Assembly: GCF_011386835.1 (NCBI RefSeq)
Contig: NC_088800.1
Coordinates: 53,907,439 to 53,971,438, forward strand
Source: Chrysemys picta bellii
Lineage: Eukaryota; Chordata; Testudines; Emydidae
Length of the DNA stretch: 64,000 bases
Direction: 5' to 3'
This document shows positions 1 to 13,470 of this stretch, piece after piece (position 1 is the first letter of the stretch; each line of letters starts with the position of its first letter). The notes beneath the pieces are model-generated. The model was given only the letters and a program-made list of their open reading frames with translations. It made no database searches and was not told where the DNA came from. The position numbers were made by a program, and so were the translations under genes.

Positions 1-1845
1 GGCAGGTGTTGGTCTGCACAGAGTGGGACTGGGCTGTCTCTGCTCTTTCGAAACATTGGCCCGGCATTAGTCCTCCCCCCGCAGGCCCGGTTAATCCTCG
101 TGTCAGGCGCCCCTCTCTGCTCAGGGCCTCTCGTGGGGAGCGAGCCCCCTGCTCTGCCTCTGCTCGTGGTGAACTGCCTTGCTTGTTCCCACCGCCCTGG
201 CATGTTGTATCGTCATTGTTGGGAGCCAGGTTCCGCCAGGGCCTCGGCTGTGCCTCTCCAGGATGCAGCACGGTGACTGCCGGGGCAGACTGGTGAGGGC
301 GCTGCCCCCTTGCCTTGCATGGGAGGAGCTGCTGCGGGAGGCGGCTGGATGAGTCAAGCAAGCAGCTTGTTTAGCTCCTGGAGGAAGTAATCCGGGGGCG
401 GCCAGGAAGCTCAGCCCAGTCATTAGTGCAGCCGGCCCAGCGGGAAGGGAGCCGTGCTGAGCTGGCTGCTCTGGCTGACACGCCCGGGGCAGAGCCCCGC
501 CACCCGTGCTGCATGCCAGCAGCTCAAGCGCGTGGCCGGCAGCTGGGCCTGGCCTATGTCGGGTGTGCAGACCCTGCCGTCCCGGCTGTACTGTCCTGCC
601 CGTCCTACCATGGGGGGCTCTTCCCCTGCTGGGGTGCCGTTCTAACACCTACTCAGCCCAAACTCCTCCGTGTTGCTGCTGCAACTTCCCAGCTATCCGT
701 AGCAAGGGCTCTGCTCCAGTGCCAGGCAGGGTCTTAGCAGTGCCCAGCCAGAGCCCTGGGACTCTCGGACCAGACTTCCCCTCCAGGCTCAGTGGGGTCT
801 GCTCCAGAGCACCTAGCAAAGCTCAGCTGTGGCAACCCCTCTGTTCCCCTTCCTGGCCGGGCAGGAGGAGTCCTATTGCTAGCCATGGGCTCGGCTCCTG
901 CTTCCAGGATAGTGCCTGGCTGCTGGGCCGGGGGCAGCACTGGGGGGTGAGCAGCTGCTCTGAGAGGATAAAGCTGGGGGTGTAGCGCCATGTGACGCCT
1001 CCCCTCCTCCCCCCGCTGCCTTCACCAATGCTGTAACCAGAGCGAGCCAGCTCGGGCCTTCTGGGGCTGGCACCTCAGTGTTTCTGCTCCCTCAAAGGGC
1101 TGGGGCTAGTTCTCTGGACCAGCTCAGCCCTCCCTGGCTGGCAGCGTTCCCCAGCGTGAGCCCAGCGCTCTGGCAGCGGAAGGCTAGGTACCCCAGGCTT
1201 CCCCGCTGAGCAGCCCCGTCCCCAGCTCATGTTCTGCGGTGTGTGACTGCTGCAGGGTGTGGGAGGGGAATGCATCCCCTATTCCCAGCAAACCCACTCT
1301 GAGTGCTGTTGCCACCTCCCCACCATGCTTAGAGATGCACCCGACCCGCATTTCCCCCTCTGCTAGCTCTCTGCGGGCTCAGGCGAGCCTTGCTGGGTTT
1401 GCCAGGGGTCTTGCTTTCCCTCCACTCGTCTCCCACATGCTGCTGGAAGCCCCTGCCTTCTCAGCCCAAATTCTGAGGTCCTGCCCTGTGTGCCAGGTGC
1501 CAACTGGGCCCCAGTTACCAGATTGGACCATAAGCACCAATAAGCTTGTACGTTCATGCAGCGCCTTTCTGCTGGAGAGCTCCTAAGACAGGGGTTGCTT
1601 TGCGCAGTGCTGACACGCAGTCACCTCTGGGGAGGAGTACAGCAGCTGCCATTACACGACACTACTCCACTCCACGCTGGGACAGGAAGTAAACAATTCC
1701 ATGTCCACTGGGAAACTGTGGCGTGGTTTCATGTAGACAGAGTATAATTACCCCAGCTGGAATTCAGTCAGACAGAGAATGCCACCAGACCGGTTCTTGT
1801 GTGGAGTGCCTGGGATGTTTAAAGATCACAGAAGGTCAGGACCTT
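1..1845. other. Gene-less GC-rich stretch
   Basis: No exon, RNA gene or clear repeat recognised. Overlapping open frames on both strands reflect GC content. Confidence 0.5.
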
Positions 1846-1999
1846 GGGCCCGAGCTACACTAAAAAATTAGCTCAACCCAGCACCGTTGTCTCTCAGCGA
1901 AGTGTAGTAACTACACTGAGGGGAGAGCCTCTGCCCTCAGTGTAGGTAGCGTCTACACCGAAGTGCTGCTGCCGTAGTATTCCAGGTGTAGACAAGCCC
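1846..1999. mobile_element. PIF/Harbinger-like MITE relic
   Basis: Left end GGGCCCGAGCTACACT and right end (reverse complement) AGGGCTTGTCTACACCT are imperfect inverted repeats of the same type as the MITE at 38977. A TTA follows the right end; the left duplicate is mutated. Confidence 0.55.
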
Positions 2000-2002
2000 T
2001 TA

Positions 2003-5000
2003 GCTTCCATCTCGTCTGAAAGACAGTGCCCCTGACACATCAGTGCGGTACTTGTTAGAGGGTGGAGAATCAGCACTGCTCCCTGCAACACTGGGAGTGC
2101 GGTTTGGAGGTGTCCCACCACCTGCGTCCCCGGCTTGGAGGGCGGTCCTGGTTTGTGTCGCCGGGGTGTAAGCTAGGCCAAGTGGAGGTTGTGTGCAGCA
2201 GTCCGTAGGCTGGGGCTAGTCCAGATACTTTCCTTCAAAAGATGGGTCCCCAAGGGGAAGTCAGTCAAACTAGGGCAGGCAGCCACAGCCGTACCGAGTC
2301 GGACCAATCTCCAGTCTGTACAGACGCTCCTGTTGGGCTGGGGTGGGGAGCCTGTGCTCCTCCACGGGGTCTGCACCAGGCACAGCATGCATTCCAGCCC
2401 CATGGCAGCGCAGGTGGCATCCTCTGGGTGTCTGGGTTTCAGGCAGGGTTAGAGAGCCGAGCGTAAGAGCAGTCCCCAGCCTGCAAGCTCGCTCACCCCT
2501 CCCCTCCCGCACCCCTCTCCCTCTGGTCCATGTAGCCAGGAGTGAGCAAGGGGGACAGATCTGGGGCGGAGGGGAATAACTGGCGGTGTTCTTCCAGCTC
2601 TGCCTGGCATAGTACCCAGACCGGGTGCCAAGCAAAACCGCTGTGCAGCCCTTTATTACCAATGATAGAGTATTCTGGCTGTGATGAGTGGCGCCGTTGT
2701 GGATGGGGTCCCCTGGGGTGGAGATCTGTGCGCATACAGATAGTGCCCACCTCTGAGGGCTGGCAGGGTGAAGACACAGCTTGCCCAGGGCTGGGGAGTG
2801 GAGCTGTCGCCCACGGCACCCAGCCCAGAACTGTAGGCTCTCTTGGCACCCAGTGAAGGGAGAGACAGAGCCCTGGAACTGGCCTCCAGCAAGTCGTGGA
2901 GCTGGGTGGGTGGTCGAGGCGCAGGACGCACACACGGGGCTGTGTGGCTGTGCAGGGCAGCCTGGCTCACGGGGCAGGGCACCGGCGTGGGCTCTCCCGT
3001 TTCTGCTATGCCTCGGGGCGTCACCGTGGGCAGCCGCCGGGGCCTCATTCCCCTCTGTTCAGCTTGCTCAGCTTGGAGATTCGTGGCTGGGGAGCACCGG
3101 AGGAGTGGCGGGCATAACGATACTGAACTGGTACAGATGGGCTGGAAAGGGGCAGCCTCTGGGGGCCTCAGGAGGGGGCCTTGTCCTGGGGGGTCTGTGC
3201 ATAGCTCAGCCTTGGCCTCCATCCTGGCTTCTGAGGAGCAGCCTTAAAGCCAGCACCCCTCCTCCCTGGTAGCCAACCCAGCCTCCCGGCCCACTCTGTG
3301 TAGTGTGAGGTAGAGCCAGGCACTGTAAAGCCTGCAGGGCTGAGGACTGGGCCAGGTTCGCTTTCATCCTCACACTGTCACCTGATTGTGTTTCCTCCAA
3401 GGCTCCAGCCGGCCGCCGCTGCCTTGCCCTCGGTGCTCCTCAGGGGGCTGAGGAGAGGGATGCCGGGGTCCAGTGCGGGGGCTGTTGTTCCCGGAGCAAC
3501 TTTTCACTGACAGAAGTCTTGCCAGCATGAGCAGCTGCCAGCAGGCCAGAGCAGGAGGCAGGGCCGTTGTGTTGATTTAGGTGGAACACGACTCCGTCAC
3601 TGTCCAACGTTAACCAGTGTTCAGCAAGGTCAGGGGGTGATACACAGAGACCTCTGCCAGCTTGGTACCATGCACCACCAAACAGCCTTTGAACCTTTGA
3701 CTGAACACACGGAAAAGCAAGAAAACCAGAGAAAATGTTTCAAATGTCAAGTATTAGTCGGGGTTTCATTTGAACAGCATACCTTGTGTCCTTTCCCTTG
3801 GCTGGAGAGAGGGGTTAGAGAACCCCCTGGTTCGACTGTCTCTCGGGGGTGTTAAAGATGGTGCTAACTGGTCCTGGGGGGGTGGGAAGAGGGGAAGTTG
3901 GCTGCGATGGGCTGGAGCTGTTGGTGCTGCTGTTAAGGTCCCATCCCGTTTCCTGAGAAGAGCAAACAAGACAAGAAGGGGAGAGAAAAGACCAGCAAAG
4001 ACAGTGCAGCTTCTGGCTGGGGAGTTGATTCATGTTTGCAGCTTCAGCGCTGGAGAAACACAGGCCCAGCACACGGTCTGAGAGCTGGCACATTTGGACC
4101 ATCATTGGGCTCTTGAGGGCATTGCTTTGACTCCCTCCTGATCCCAGGCTCACTGCTTTGGCCAGCTAAGGCAGCTCTTATTAGACAGAAGGCGAAAGGA
4201 GAGGAGTAGGGACGGGCGGACATAAGGTGGACAAGGAAAAAGACACACACGAAAGGGGGTGACACCGTCTCACACCCCAGGTAGAGTTTGGGAGTTAGCT
4301 GGAACAAGGGAGTTGGAGATGTTGTCTGGGTCCTTCTCTCTGGTCTGGTCAGGACATCTCTCAGGAGGAGGATGGAGAAGGCCCCGGGTCCCAGGAGATG
4401 GCAGCCAGGATGCTGACGCGCACTCCTCCGGTCGTTCAGTCAGCCCCCTCACCCCCACAGTAGCCAGCTCCCCCCAACAAGAGCCTCTTGTTAGGAGCCC
4501 CAAAAGGGAGGGGGGTGGAACAGCCCATCACCTCACCATTTTGTCCACCAATTAGGCCCCATTTCTGACACATTAATTTTCAGTCCCACACTTCTCTTGT
4601 CTGCTGGGTACAATCATCACCCAGCCCGTGAGTTCTCTCAATAGGCCTGGTTGATTGGACTAATTCAGCGTCCGTTTCCCTTCCACGCCTTTTCCCAACC
4701 GCAGTTATTGGTATCAGCTATTGTGCCGCTTTGTGAACTTTCGCTCCCTTCTTACAGCTGGGCTCACAAGTCAGCTGGTTACCGGAACACCTGCTGAGCC
4801 CCGCGAGCAGCTCCGGGAGGAGAACTGGGGTGGGGGACAGAGCAGAGCTCTGGAAGCCAGGCCGAACATCCAGCTGGGGGACCCATACGCCCTTGAGGGG
4901 ACCCTTGGTTACCGTGTCCTCTTTCTACATCCCTCTTGTGCCTCTTGCTGAAATAGCCTGAGTGAGTGCGGGAACGGAAGGGAAAGGATAACCCCTCGGA

Positions 5001-6547
5001 GGGGAGGAGTTATTTAGGCCGGCGGAAAATGAGGGGTAATTGGGTGAAATGGAGAGAGGGACAGTTTAGGCTGACCTTCAGGGAATCATCCTGCCAATGG
5101 AATGGCCGGAGCTGTAGTGCCTCCTCCCCAGGGAAATGTGGGAAGCTTTCGGCATTTGGGACACTGAAAGCTAGACTAGCCAAACCACTGGAGAAAGTGC
5201 AATGGGCCGAGTCCCGTACTGGGCCTTGGGGGTGGAGTATCTCTGAGCTCGGGGCCTTTTCCAGCTCTCACTGCTGGGACGGCATAGCACAGCCCAGCAC
5301 AGCTCCCCCTCCACCCAGCCCGTCTTTCCGAGCGCTGGCATCGCTGTAACTTTCGGTTGTCAGGCGAGAGAATTCACACAAGGGCAGGCTTGCCTGGTCT
5401 GACAGGGGGTTGCAGGAAGATGGCGCTTGGGTTCGAGGGAACAGTGCCCAGCTTCCATTGTCTGGCAGCCAGTGCTAAGAATTCTGGTATGCTTGGGAGG
5501 GTCTGTCTGGTTTATCCTGCTGCCCATCACTGTGATATCAGAGCGCCTATCGTGGAAAAGTGATGGAAATAGCCGAGTCCCTAGGGGACTTCATGGAGTG
5601 TCTGGTTCTTTTCTCTCTTCGGGGATGGGGGGCAGATGTGGGTCCCGTGGAAACCTTCTCTCCTGGCCTGGTGCTGGGAGGAAGCAGGGAGGAGTGGAGG
5701 AAGGGCTCCAGATTGATGCTCCGTTAACCCTTTCCCTGCCGCAATGGATAGTCTTATCAAGAGCTGTCCCTTAGGAACGGAAGACGTGAGCATGTGCGTG
5801 TTCTCCTGGCTTGGCAAGAGGCTGCTCCCCCTTTGCGCTCTGAGGAATGCGTCTCCACCTCCCCAGCCGCAGGAGCTCCATCTTATCCCTTTTATCGGCT
5901 TTAATGGAGGTTTTACGATGGTTTTTGTAGTGTGTTTCCCGAGCCCCGCGAGTGCTGCTTTGACAGCTGGCCCGGGCATGGCAGCTCTGCGACTGAACCC
6001 CAGCCAGTGGCAATTAAAGCCAGGTGGAGAGGCGCTACTGTTGCATTTGGGGAACAGGAGGGAACTGTATCTTCCCTCTTTGCACAGACGATTGCCCCAA
6101 GCCCCTGTAGTGATCATTAACTCAGCTGCAAGGTCCCCATTGCTTTAACCTGCAAAAATCAGGGCACCTGTTTGGAGAGTGAGGGGGACCGAGCGCTGCT
6201 GGGGTCTGTGTGTCCCAGGCACTTCCTGCACCGGGGCCTTGCAGAGCCACCACAGACCTTCCCTGGCATTAAACCCCTTTTGGACGGCAGCTTTTGATGG
6301 GGTCCTTATACTCGGCACAGTCAGAATTCGCACTCAGGAGCCCCTTCAACAGTTCTAGGCTGGTGCAAGCAGCTCGGATTTCTTTTGGGGCACCCCAGGA
6401 CTGCATGACTCTGAGCCTGGGGCTGTAGCTTGGTGTGTGGAGGGGGGTTGTGTCTCCAGTCAGTTCCTCTCTGCTCCTGGGTGTGGGCTAGGCCAGGACT
6501 TGGAAGTGTGTTAGCTAATCAAACACCTTCTAAAGGTCTAGTGGAGG
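2003..6547. other. Gene-less stretch
   Basis: No coding exon recognised. A less GC-rich block at about 5868-5945 (around TTTATCGGCTTTAATGGAGG) looks like a possible conserved non-coding element, by appearance only. Confidence 0.45.
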
Positions 6548-6760
6548 GGAGGTGGCCTGGCTTGATAGAGCACTAGACTGGGACTTCAGACCCCTGGGTT
6601 CTGTTCCCAACTTTACCCTAGGCCAGCTGGGTGACCTTGGACAAATCACATCTCCTCTCTGTGCCTCAGCCCACCTGTAGAATGGGGACAATGATACTGA
6701 CCACCACTGTAGAGTGATTCGCAATCTCAGGATGAAAAGTGCTGTGGAACAGCTAGGTGT
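6548..6760 (+). repeat. MIR-type SINE relic
   Basis: Shows the MIR order: tRNA-like head, CTGGGTTCTGTTCCCAACTT, then GGTGACCTTGGACAAATCAC and the pyrimidine-rich CTGTGCCTCAG core, then AATGGGGACAATGATACTGA. Diverged but readable. Confidence 0.75.
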
Positions 6761-7089
6761 TATCTACCATGTGCTCAGCTGGGAGAGTCCCCCTTGCTTT
6801 AACCTGGCCACTGTCATTCGAGTTAAAGTCCACACTGCTAACTGGCTGGAGCACCAACCTAGAGTTCCTAGGCCAGGCAGAGCCATGAGAGATGCAAGAG
6901 ACAAATGCACCAGCCAGCACCTGTTGGCTGATAAAATAGGAAACTGGTTTCCTTTGCCTCTGCTGGCCACGTGCCTGCCACCTAGTTCTTGTCCAGGGGC
7001 AGAGCTCTCTGGCTAGCTCTGGTCTAATACAACAGCAAGAAGTTGTAGCTCTGTCTGGAGCTTCAGTGGCCCCCACAACTGCACTATGT

Positions 7090-7262
7090 GGGCACCTCAG
7101 TCCTCAAGGTATTTATCCGTGAGCTGTCCTACATGGGCACTGAGTCGCAGTGAGCCTAAGGGACTTGTCAAGGGTCACAAAGGAAGCCTGCGGCACAGCA
7201 GGGAACTGGACCCAGGTCTCCGGAGTCCCAGGCTAGCTCTCTAACCCCTAGGCCAACTTTCC
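7090..7262 (-). repeat. MIR-type SINE relic
   Basis: Reverse complement of MIR: GACTTGTCAAGGGTCACAAA, then GGGAACTGGACCCAGGTCTC and CTAACCCCTAGGCCAACTTT. Confidence 0.7.
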
Positions 7263-8147
7263 TGTCTGCCACGGTCCTGGCATGTGTATATGGGGCCTCC
7301 CAGGGGAGTTCTCCATCAGGCAGGGGACCTGGTCCCGGGGAGCTGGATTGGAATGTTAGATCATCTCTGCCTCTGTCCCCCTCCCCCAGACACACACACA
7401 GCACTCTCCTCTGCTCTGCGTTTCCATGTGACACGTAAAGGCCGGCTGCCCAGAGACCTGGCCACCCCCTGTGGCTAAGGCACCTGGAGGTGCTGTCCCT
7501 GTAAGTGCTCCAGAGGTGGGATAAGGGTTTTCCCATTTCTGCTGATGCTGCTGTTGTGCAGAGACAGGTTCTGGAAACCCAGCGTAACTCGGGGCAAACC
7601 CTGATATGTGCACTGCACTCTCCCAGCTGGCAGGCCAAAGGCAGAACACGGCAATTGCAAGCATGGTGCCATGTAAGAGAAGTGTCTACGTTTTTATATC
7701 ATTCCCTTTGCAGTGCTATCAGAGGGCCTTACAAATGGGAGAAGTAATCCGCCGGCTCTTGAGTTTAAGACGGAAGTGCTGGATGGAGCCCCATTAATAA
7801 TCCAAATCTGAGGCAATTTAATCAGTTGGCCACAGCATTTAAAACCATCTCCAGAGCAAGCCGCGTGGAACAGCCGAGCCATGATCAATCCAATGAGCTC
7901 TGCCAGGGAAAGGCTTGAGATGGCCCCAGGGACCCCTGACAAACACAACCCTGATCATATAACTTTCTCAGTGAAGGGCTGGGAGCTTTAGATTAACCCC
8001 TCCCATCCTGCTGCCCCCTGCACCTGCTGTGCTGCTGCCGCCCGGTGACCTTCTTCCAGTGACACTCTAACATATCTGTGCCATTAGCGGCGTGGCCAGT
8101 TTGCTCTGCCTTGGATGTTCCATTGCTGGTGCCTTTGGCCGTGGGAG
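7263..8147. other. Gene-less stretch with possible conserved block
   Basis: No exon recognised. 7785-7925 is A/T-richer and rich in homeobox-like and bHLH-like words (GCAATTTAATCAG, TGATCAATCCAATGAG). An acceptor-like string (CATTCCCTTTGCAG) lies at about 7700-7713, but what follows matches no protein I know. Confidence 0.4.
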
Positions 8148-8440
8148 TGTTGGAATGGCCGCCTGGGATCAGACCAATGGGCCAGCTAGGCCGGGATGCC
8201 ATTGCAAACAGGCCAGAACTAGATGGTTCGGAGGCAGATGTCAGACCCACAATAGCCGTGGTGGGATAATCTGCCTCCCACACAGAGCTCGGGTAATGGG
8301 TAGAACTCGGCTCAGGCCCTGGAGCACAGCATCTGAGAACCCTTCTGCAATGTGGGTCATTCATTGCAATCATTCTGGATACGCTTGGTCCATTCTCAAC
8401 CTCAATGACTTCCTGGGGCAGAGAGCAGCCGGGAGATGGC
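8148..8440 (-). mobile_element. CR1 LINE relic
   Basis: Antisense CR1 3' region: GGATCAGACCAATGGGCCAG, GGTGGGATAATCTGCCTCCC and CCTCAATGACTTCCTGGGGC follow the order of turtle CR1. Strongly diverged, no ORF. Confidence 0.6.
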
Positions 8441-11400
8441 GCAGCCTGGGAGGTATGGGCCATATCTGGCCATTTCTCATGCTGCTGCGCCCCGCGCATG
8501 TAACTAGGGGCTCAGACAGGACAGCACTCAGGCACCGCCTGTGCCCCAGCAGCTGCACTGCTACTTTGAGTGTGCTCGCTCAATCCCAGCTAGAGCAGGC
8601 ATGGGAGTGACAGCTGCCAGGCAGGTTGTCAGCAGTCTGAGATGGTTCCTTCTGGGGAGGGGGAAGTGAGTAGAATGAGCTTTCCAGCCTGCCAGTCTCT
8701 TCCCAGGACTCCCTGGAGTCAGGGTGCAAGTCTCCAGGATATCCGCTTCCCAGGGCCCTTGCTAGGCCAGTCCAGCTGGTCAGGGTCTGCGCAGAGCCCT
8801 CGGTACCGAGCCCGGTTCTGGGGCCGCCACTTTCGGACAGCCGATGTGGAAGGCACGGCAGTGAGCTACCAGAGACATTAGGCAGAGATGCTGGAAGAGC
8901 GGGGGACAGATTTTCAGAGGTACTTCGGCATGTGAATATCTTTGAAAACCTGGCCCAGGGAGCTTTATCTCTGCTGCTCCTGCTTTGTTGCCCCTGCTGC
9001 TCTGCCTCTTGCCCCCGAGTGGTGCTAAAACCCCCTGCTGCCCCTTCTCCCATGTGCCCGTCTCCATTGCCCAGCCTGCTTCTTTACCAGTGACTCGTGG
9101 CCTGTGTGCCAGATGGGTGTGGGGTTTTGTTAGCAGTGGAGAGCAGAGGCACTCGCCAGTACTTGGAACGCCAGCTGGCAACATCCTTGGCAGGCTGGCT
9201 GCCTTCTTGCCATACTGGGAAACTGTGGTTTCCACCCCACCGAAAGAACAATGTGACTCTAATGCTCAGCCCCCAGCTTTGGCTCTGAGGGATCCCTAGG
9301 AGTGAGTGGTAGCGCCCCATTGGAGCTGCTCCTGCTGTGGCATTGTAGAGCTCCCCTAGCTCAAGGGGTGGAGTTGGGAGTTCTAGACCCAGCTCTCCTT
9401 GGGGAGTAGCACAAGGATCCAGGACAAGGCCACATTTAACCCTTCCCTGCCTGGCTCTCCTTGCAGTTGGGTGCTCCTGGGCGAGGGGAAGGGGAAGTTG
9501 CCTTTGACCCAAGTTCAGAGGCTGTTTCCTCTTCAGCGGCAAGGGGCCAGGCCGGCAGCCTGCAAGGCTCTGGGTAGGCCCAGCCGCCGCTTGGTGTGAG
9601 GACTCTCTGGGACGGTGTCAGCTGCTGCCGGGGAAATGGGTGACCCCCCACTCGGGTCTCAGCAGCTGAGGAGAAGAGGGAATTCCTGACTCCCCTTTGT
9701 TTGCAAACCACACTCCTTCAGATCCAGCCCTCAGTCAGTGGCCTCTGCTGCCCCCCAGCAATGCTTTGGGCTGGAGGTGGCTGCTGTCAGTGGGAAGGGG
9801 GCTTTCCTCCTTCCTTTGCCAGTACTTCACTGGGGAGAAGGGGCTGCAAAGACTGAACAAGGGGCTCAGAAAGCTGATGGGAGCCGAGGCCGTCCTTGAG
9901 CTGCAAGCCTGCACTGGCCCCCGGGCCAGGTGCGATGGCTCAGCTGCCCACACATAATTGATCACCAACAGTTCTGGCGATTTCGTTCCCCACGTCCTGG
10001 CTGCCTGGGGGTTATAAACTGGGGGCTTGGCTGTCACTCTGTGGATGTTCCAGCCTCCCCGGCTGTACTGCGGAGTTGCTCCAGCCAATCCCAAACCCGC
10101 CAGGCTCCCCTTTCGAATATTGTCCTTTTTCCCCCCAGGGTTCACTATTCCTGGCGGCTGATCCCCTGCCATCAGAACCAGGCCTGCTATGCTGATACGG
10201 TCGGAGCCAGTGGGGGGTGAGCCAGGTGTTGGCAATCCCATAGGGCAGCTGCTTGCTAAGCCTTGCCGAGAGAAGCTGGCATTCTTCTGGTCCCAGAGGC
10301 TGGGGCTCCAATGTTCGAAGGGTCCCAAGGCAGCGAAGGCAGTTAGCCCCAGCTGTCCCTTAAGCCCTGAGAAAGTCTCCAGGCCCTTTGATCTTCCCTT
10401 CCACTCAGCTGGAGGGTGAGCTGAGGCCCTGGAGGGAATGGACCGGTGAGCATGGCTGCAGGCACTGCTGCTTGCAGGTGGTGCAGGTGGTGAGCGCTGA
10501 TCCCTGGGACAGGCAGGTTCCCGGGTCTCGTTTTGAGGCCCTGGCTCTGGGTATGCCCCTGCCAGCGGAAGCCTGCAGCTGTGCTCCCAGCATTGAAGCG
10601 ATTTGAGGTCTCTTGTATTCCATTTCCTCTTGTCGCCCCCACGGTATGAAACAGACAGAAGTTGGTGATGACAGCGTTGAGCTCAGGGAGGGTTGGGACC
10701 TCGGCCCTGACGTGCCAGACCCAGAATTCTACATGGAACTCAACGGGTAGCGAGACTCCAGCGCTGGTACCCAGCATGGCCCCCTGCTGCGTCTGGGCAG
10801 CAGCGAAGGCTGCCCAAGGGAGATTCCCATTTACCACCAAGACCGAAGCCTTTGAAATGGCTCCCCAGGGCAAGGGTTATAACATGGCATGCCCCCAGGT
10901 TAATGTGAGGCTGGCCTGGAAGAGGGGGCTGCATTAAGCCTGGGGGCGGATGCCGAACCTCCCCTGGGTCTGGGTGATTCAGGGAGGTGGCGAGCGAGCG
11001 AAGGGAGGAGTTCGTGCTGAAGCAAGACGTGGGGCTGTTTTTCCATGACTGGACAAAATAATTCTGGTGATGGGATGGGGTGAGAAGGCAGGGCCTGGGT
11101 AAGTGCTGAGGGGTGTAGTAAGGGAGACCACATCACACAAACCACCCGCTTGGCTGGCCATCTCTGAAGACTGAACGGAGCCATGGATGCCAAGGTCAGG
11201 ACTGAGGCACATTGTGGGGGGGCAGCCCAGGGAAATCTTGTCCCTGGCGCTGCCCGGATGCTGCAGCTGAGCTGTGGCTTGTCTCTGAGATTGTCAGCCT
11301 GGCCCCTTTCACCAGCAGGGAAAAACCAGCCTTGCCAAATGTTTGCTGTCAGCAGTTTGTTGTCATATTCAGCACTGACACAGCTCTGTGTGGTGTGTGC

Positions 11401-12989
11401 AGATTCCCTCCCCACCTTGTGCCACTGTCCCTCTCCCCCTCCCCCCGCATGTTGCTGGCACACCCAGATTGAGACACAAGGTGAAGAAATTCAAAGGCAG
11501 GGGCAGATTCTACTCTGGCACTGCATGGTACGGTGCTCTCATAAACCCCCGCCTGGCCCAGGGCTCCCACCTCCCCCGGAGCATTGGCACCCGTGGGATG
11601 GCGCGTAGCCTTGATTGCAGTGTCCTGAGACGCAGGCCTGGGAGGGCTCGGGACTGGTGCTGCAAGACGCATCGCTTTGCATGGACGCCGCTTGAAGAAG
11701 CGGCTCCCGAGGTCGTCTGAAGGTGATAGCCAGCGTTTCGTTGGCGAGGGCACCATTGCACGCTGTGCCAGAGACCAGCGCGACGCCCTCCCCACGGGGA
11801 GAAGGGATGCACGGGAGGAACTCCTGGAGAGAAGTGGGAGCTGCCATGTGGGTGCCCTGGCACCATGCAGGGTATCTCGGCCAAAGTCTGCAGGTGCCAT
11901 TTTCTCTGCTTCTCCCCCTGAAAGGGTTAATAGTGCCTGGTGAGCCGGGTTGCTGCAGGACAGGGCTGACCTGGTAATTGCTCCCTGTAAAAATAGCTGC
12001 GTGCAGAGTGAGGGGCCAGCGGGCTGATGGAAGGCAGCTAGCAGTGCAATTGCTGAAATGATTCCCAGATGGGCCGGCGCCCTCGCCCTGGCTGTGGTTC
12101 TGGCGTACGCCTGCCTGCCTGCACTCAGGCCTCTGCAGCTTACCGGGAAGCAGGCAATTGCTCTCCCTTGCGCACGGGCTCTACATGGGAGGCAAGATCT
12201 AGATACACCCCCGTGCCCTGCGCTGGGTGCTGGAATGCTGCATGTGTCTGAGCGAGCTGTAGCTATGTCAGAGCACTGAGCTCTAAGCATGGCTAGCAGA
12301 GGGAGCATGTTGGAGTGCTGGTGAGCTACCCTGCCTGAAAGTGCCCCTGAAATCCCACTGCTGGCCGCCCCGTCCCGCTTACAGATTTTTAGGTAGGGAG
12401 GATTGTGCCCTCGTGTTTTCTCTTTAAATCTCCCTCCATCAGAGCATCCCAGCTGTCCAGCCCTGCTGCCACATCTCCCTGGCCAGTAGGGTGGCACACA
12501 ATTAACCAGCAACCTTGGTACTACAGCTCCCAAATCCCTCGCAGCTGCCATGGGGCTGGTGGGGAGGGAGGGGGGAAGGGAGCTGCAGAAAGCACAGAAG
12601 GTGTAGCAGGAAGTGGAGGGGTCCCTGCTGCTTGAGTTACTGAAGAGGAGGCTGGCCAAAGCCCTGCAGACCACCCTGCCCAGCTGGCCTTGGTCTTTCT
12701 GTGTCCAGTCAGAGTCATTTGTAAACTGTCAGTGACCATCTATAGAACATGCTGAAATACTTCCCTGGGCCAAGGACAGTGAGGAAGGTCTGCTGGAGTC
12801 GATTGAATGGGGCTGGATTTACCCACAGCCACTGCAAATGTAGGCTGGTGACCAACAAGCCCTCCTCAGGTGGGGAACCTCTCCTGGGCTGGAGCAAAGG
12901 TGGAAAACCTTGTGTAGATGCTGGGCACAATGTTGGAAGACAGAGAGAAACCTGTGCTGGATTCCTATGGCCAGCAAGCTCTAGCCCTG
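8441..12989. other. Gene-less GC-rich stretch
   Basis: No exon recognised. Long open frames (441 codons at 11349-12674 minus; 176 codons at 10343-10873 minus) show no domain. In 11539-11847 all three minus frames are open, so stop-codon scarcity is compositional. Confidence 0.45.
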
Positions 12990-13470
12990 TCTAGTCTCGG
13001 GGAAAAGATTGGGGCTGCTAGGTTTAGAGAAGAGTCAAACAAAGGGTTCTGGCTTAGAGAAGGGAGATCAGGATCATCTAGTTCCCTTTCTCACATGAGA
13101 ACAAGGGAACAGCTCATCAAACCGTAAAGGATGCTTTAAAACTGACCAAAGGACATGCTCGTTCCACAGACACACAGCCTGCGGAACTCATTGCCACAAG
13201 AGGTCAGTGCGGCCAGGAGCTGAGGGGTTTGCTTGGCTGTTTCTGTGGATGATGCGAACATTCAGAATTACAATAATAAGGATTAAATAAAGAGTTTGGG
13301 AGGAGCTATAAACCCTCCTGCAGGGCATGAGCCAGCTTCTAATTGCCAGGATCAGGAAGGAACTTCCCTTGTGGCCAGGCAGCCCAGAACTGCAGGGCTC
13401 TCGCACCTTCTTCTGGAGTGGCTGTGGCCAGCGTCAGAGACAGGATCCTGGTTCTGCTCCAGCCCGGCCA
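12990..13470 (+). mobile_element. CR1 LINE relic, sense
   Basis: Contains a diverged end of ORF2 (AGCCTGCGGAACTCATTGCC) followed by the CR1 3'UTR-like GGAGGAGCTATAAACCCTCC and AGGAAGGAACTTCCCTTGTG. Frames are broken. Confidence 0.65.

Noticed and set aside
10343..10873. 176-codon minus frame with a protein-like middle
   Set aside because: No family resemblance and no convincing splice sites or codon pattern; plus-strand frames are open in the same place.
11349..12674. 441-codon open frame on the minus strand
   Set aside because: Unusually long for its GC content, but no domain is recognisable, composition is Ser/Ala/Arg/Pro-rich, and all three minus frames are open at 11539-11847. This points to stop-poor composition.
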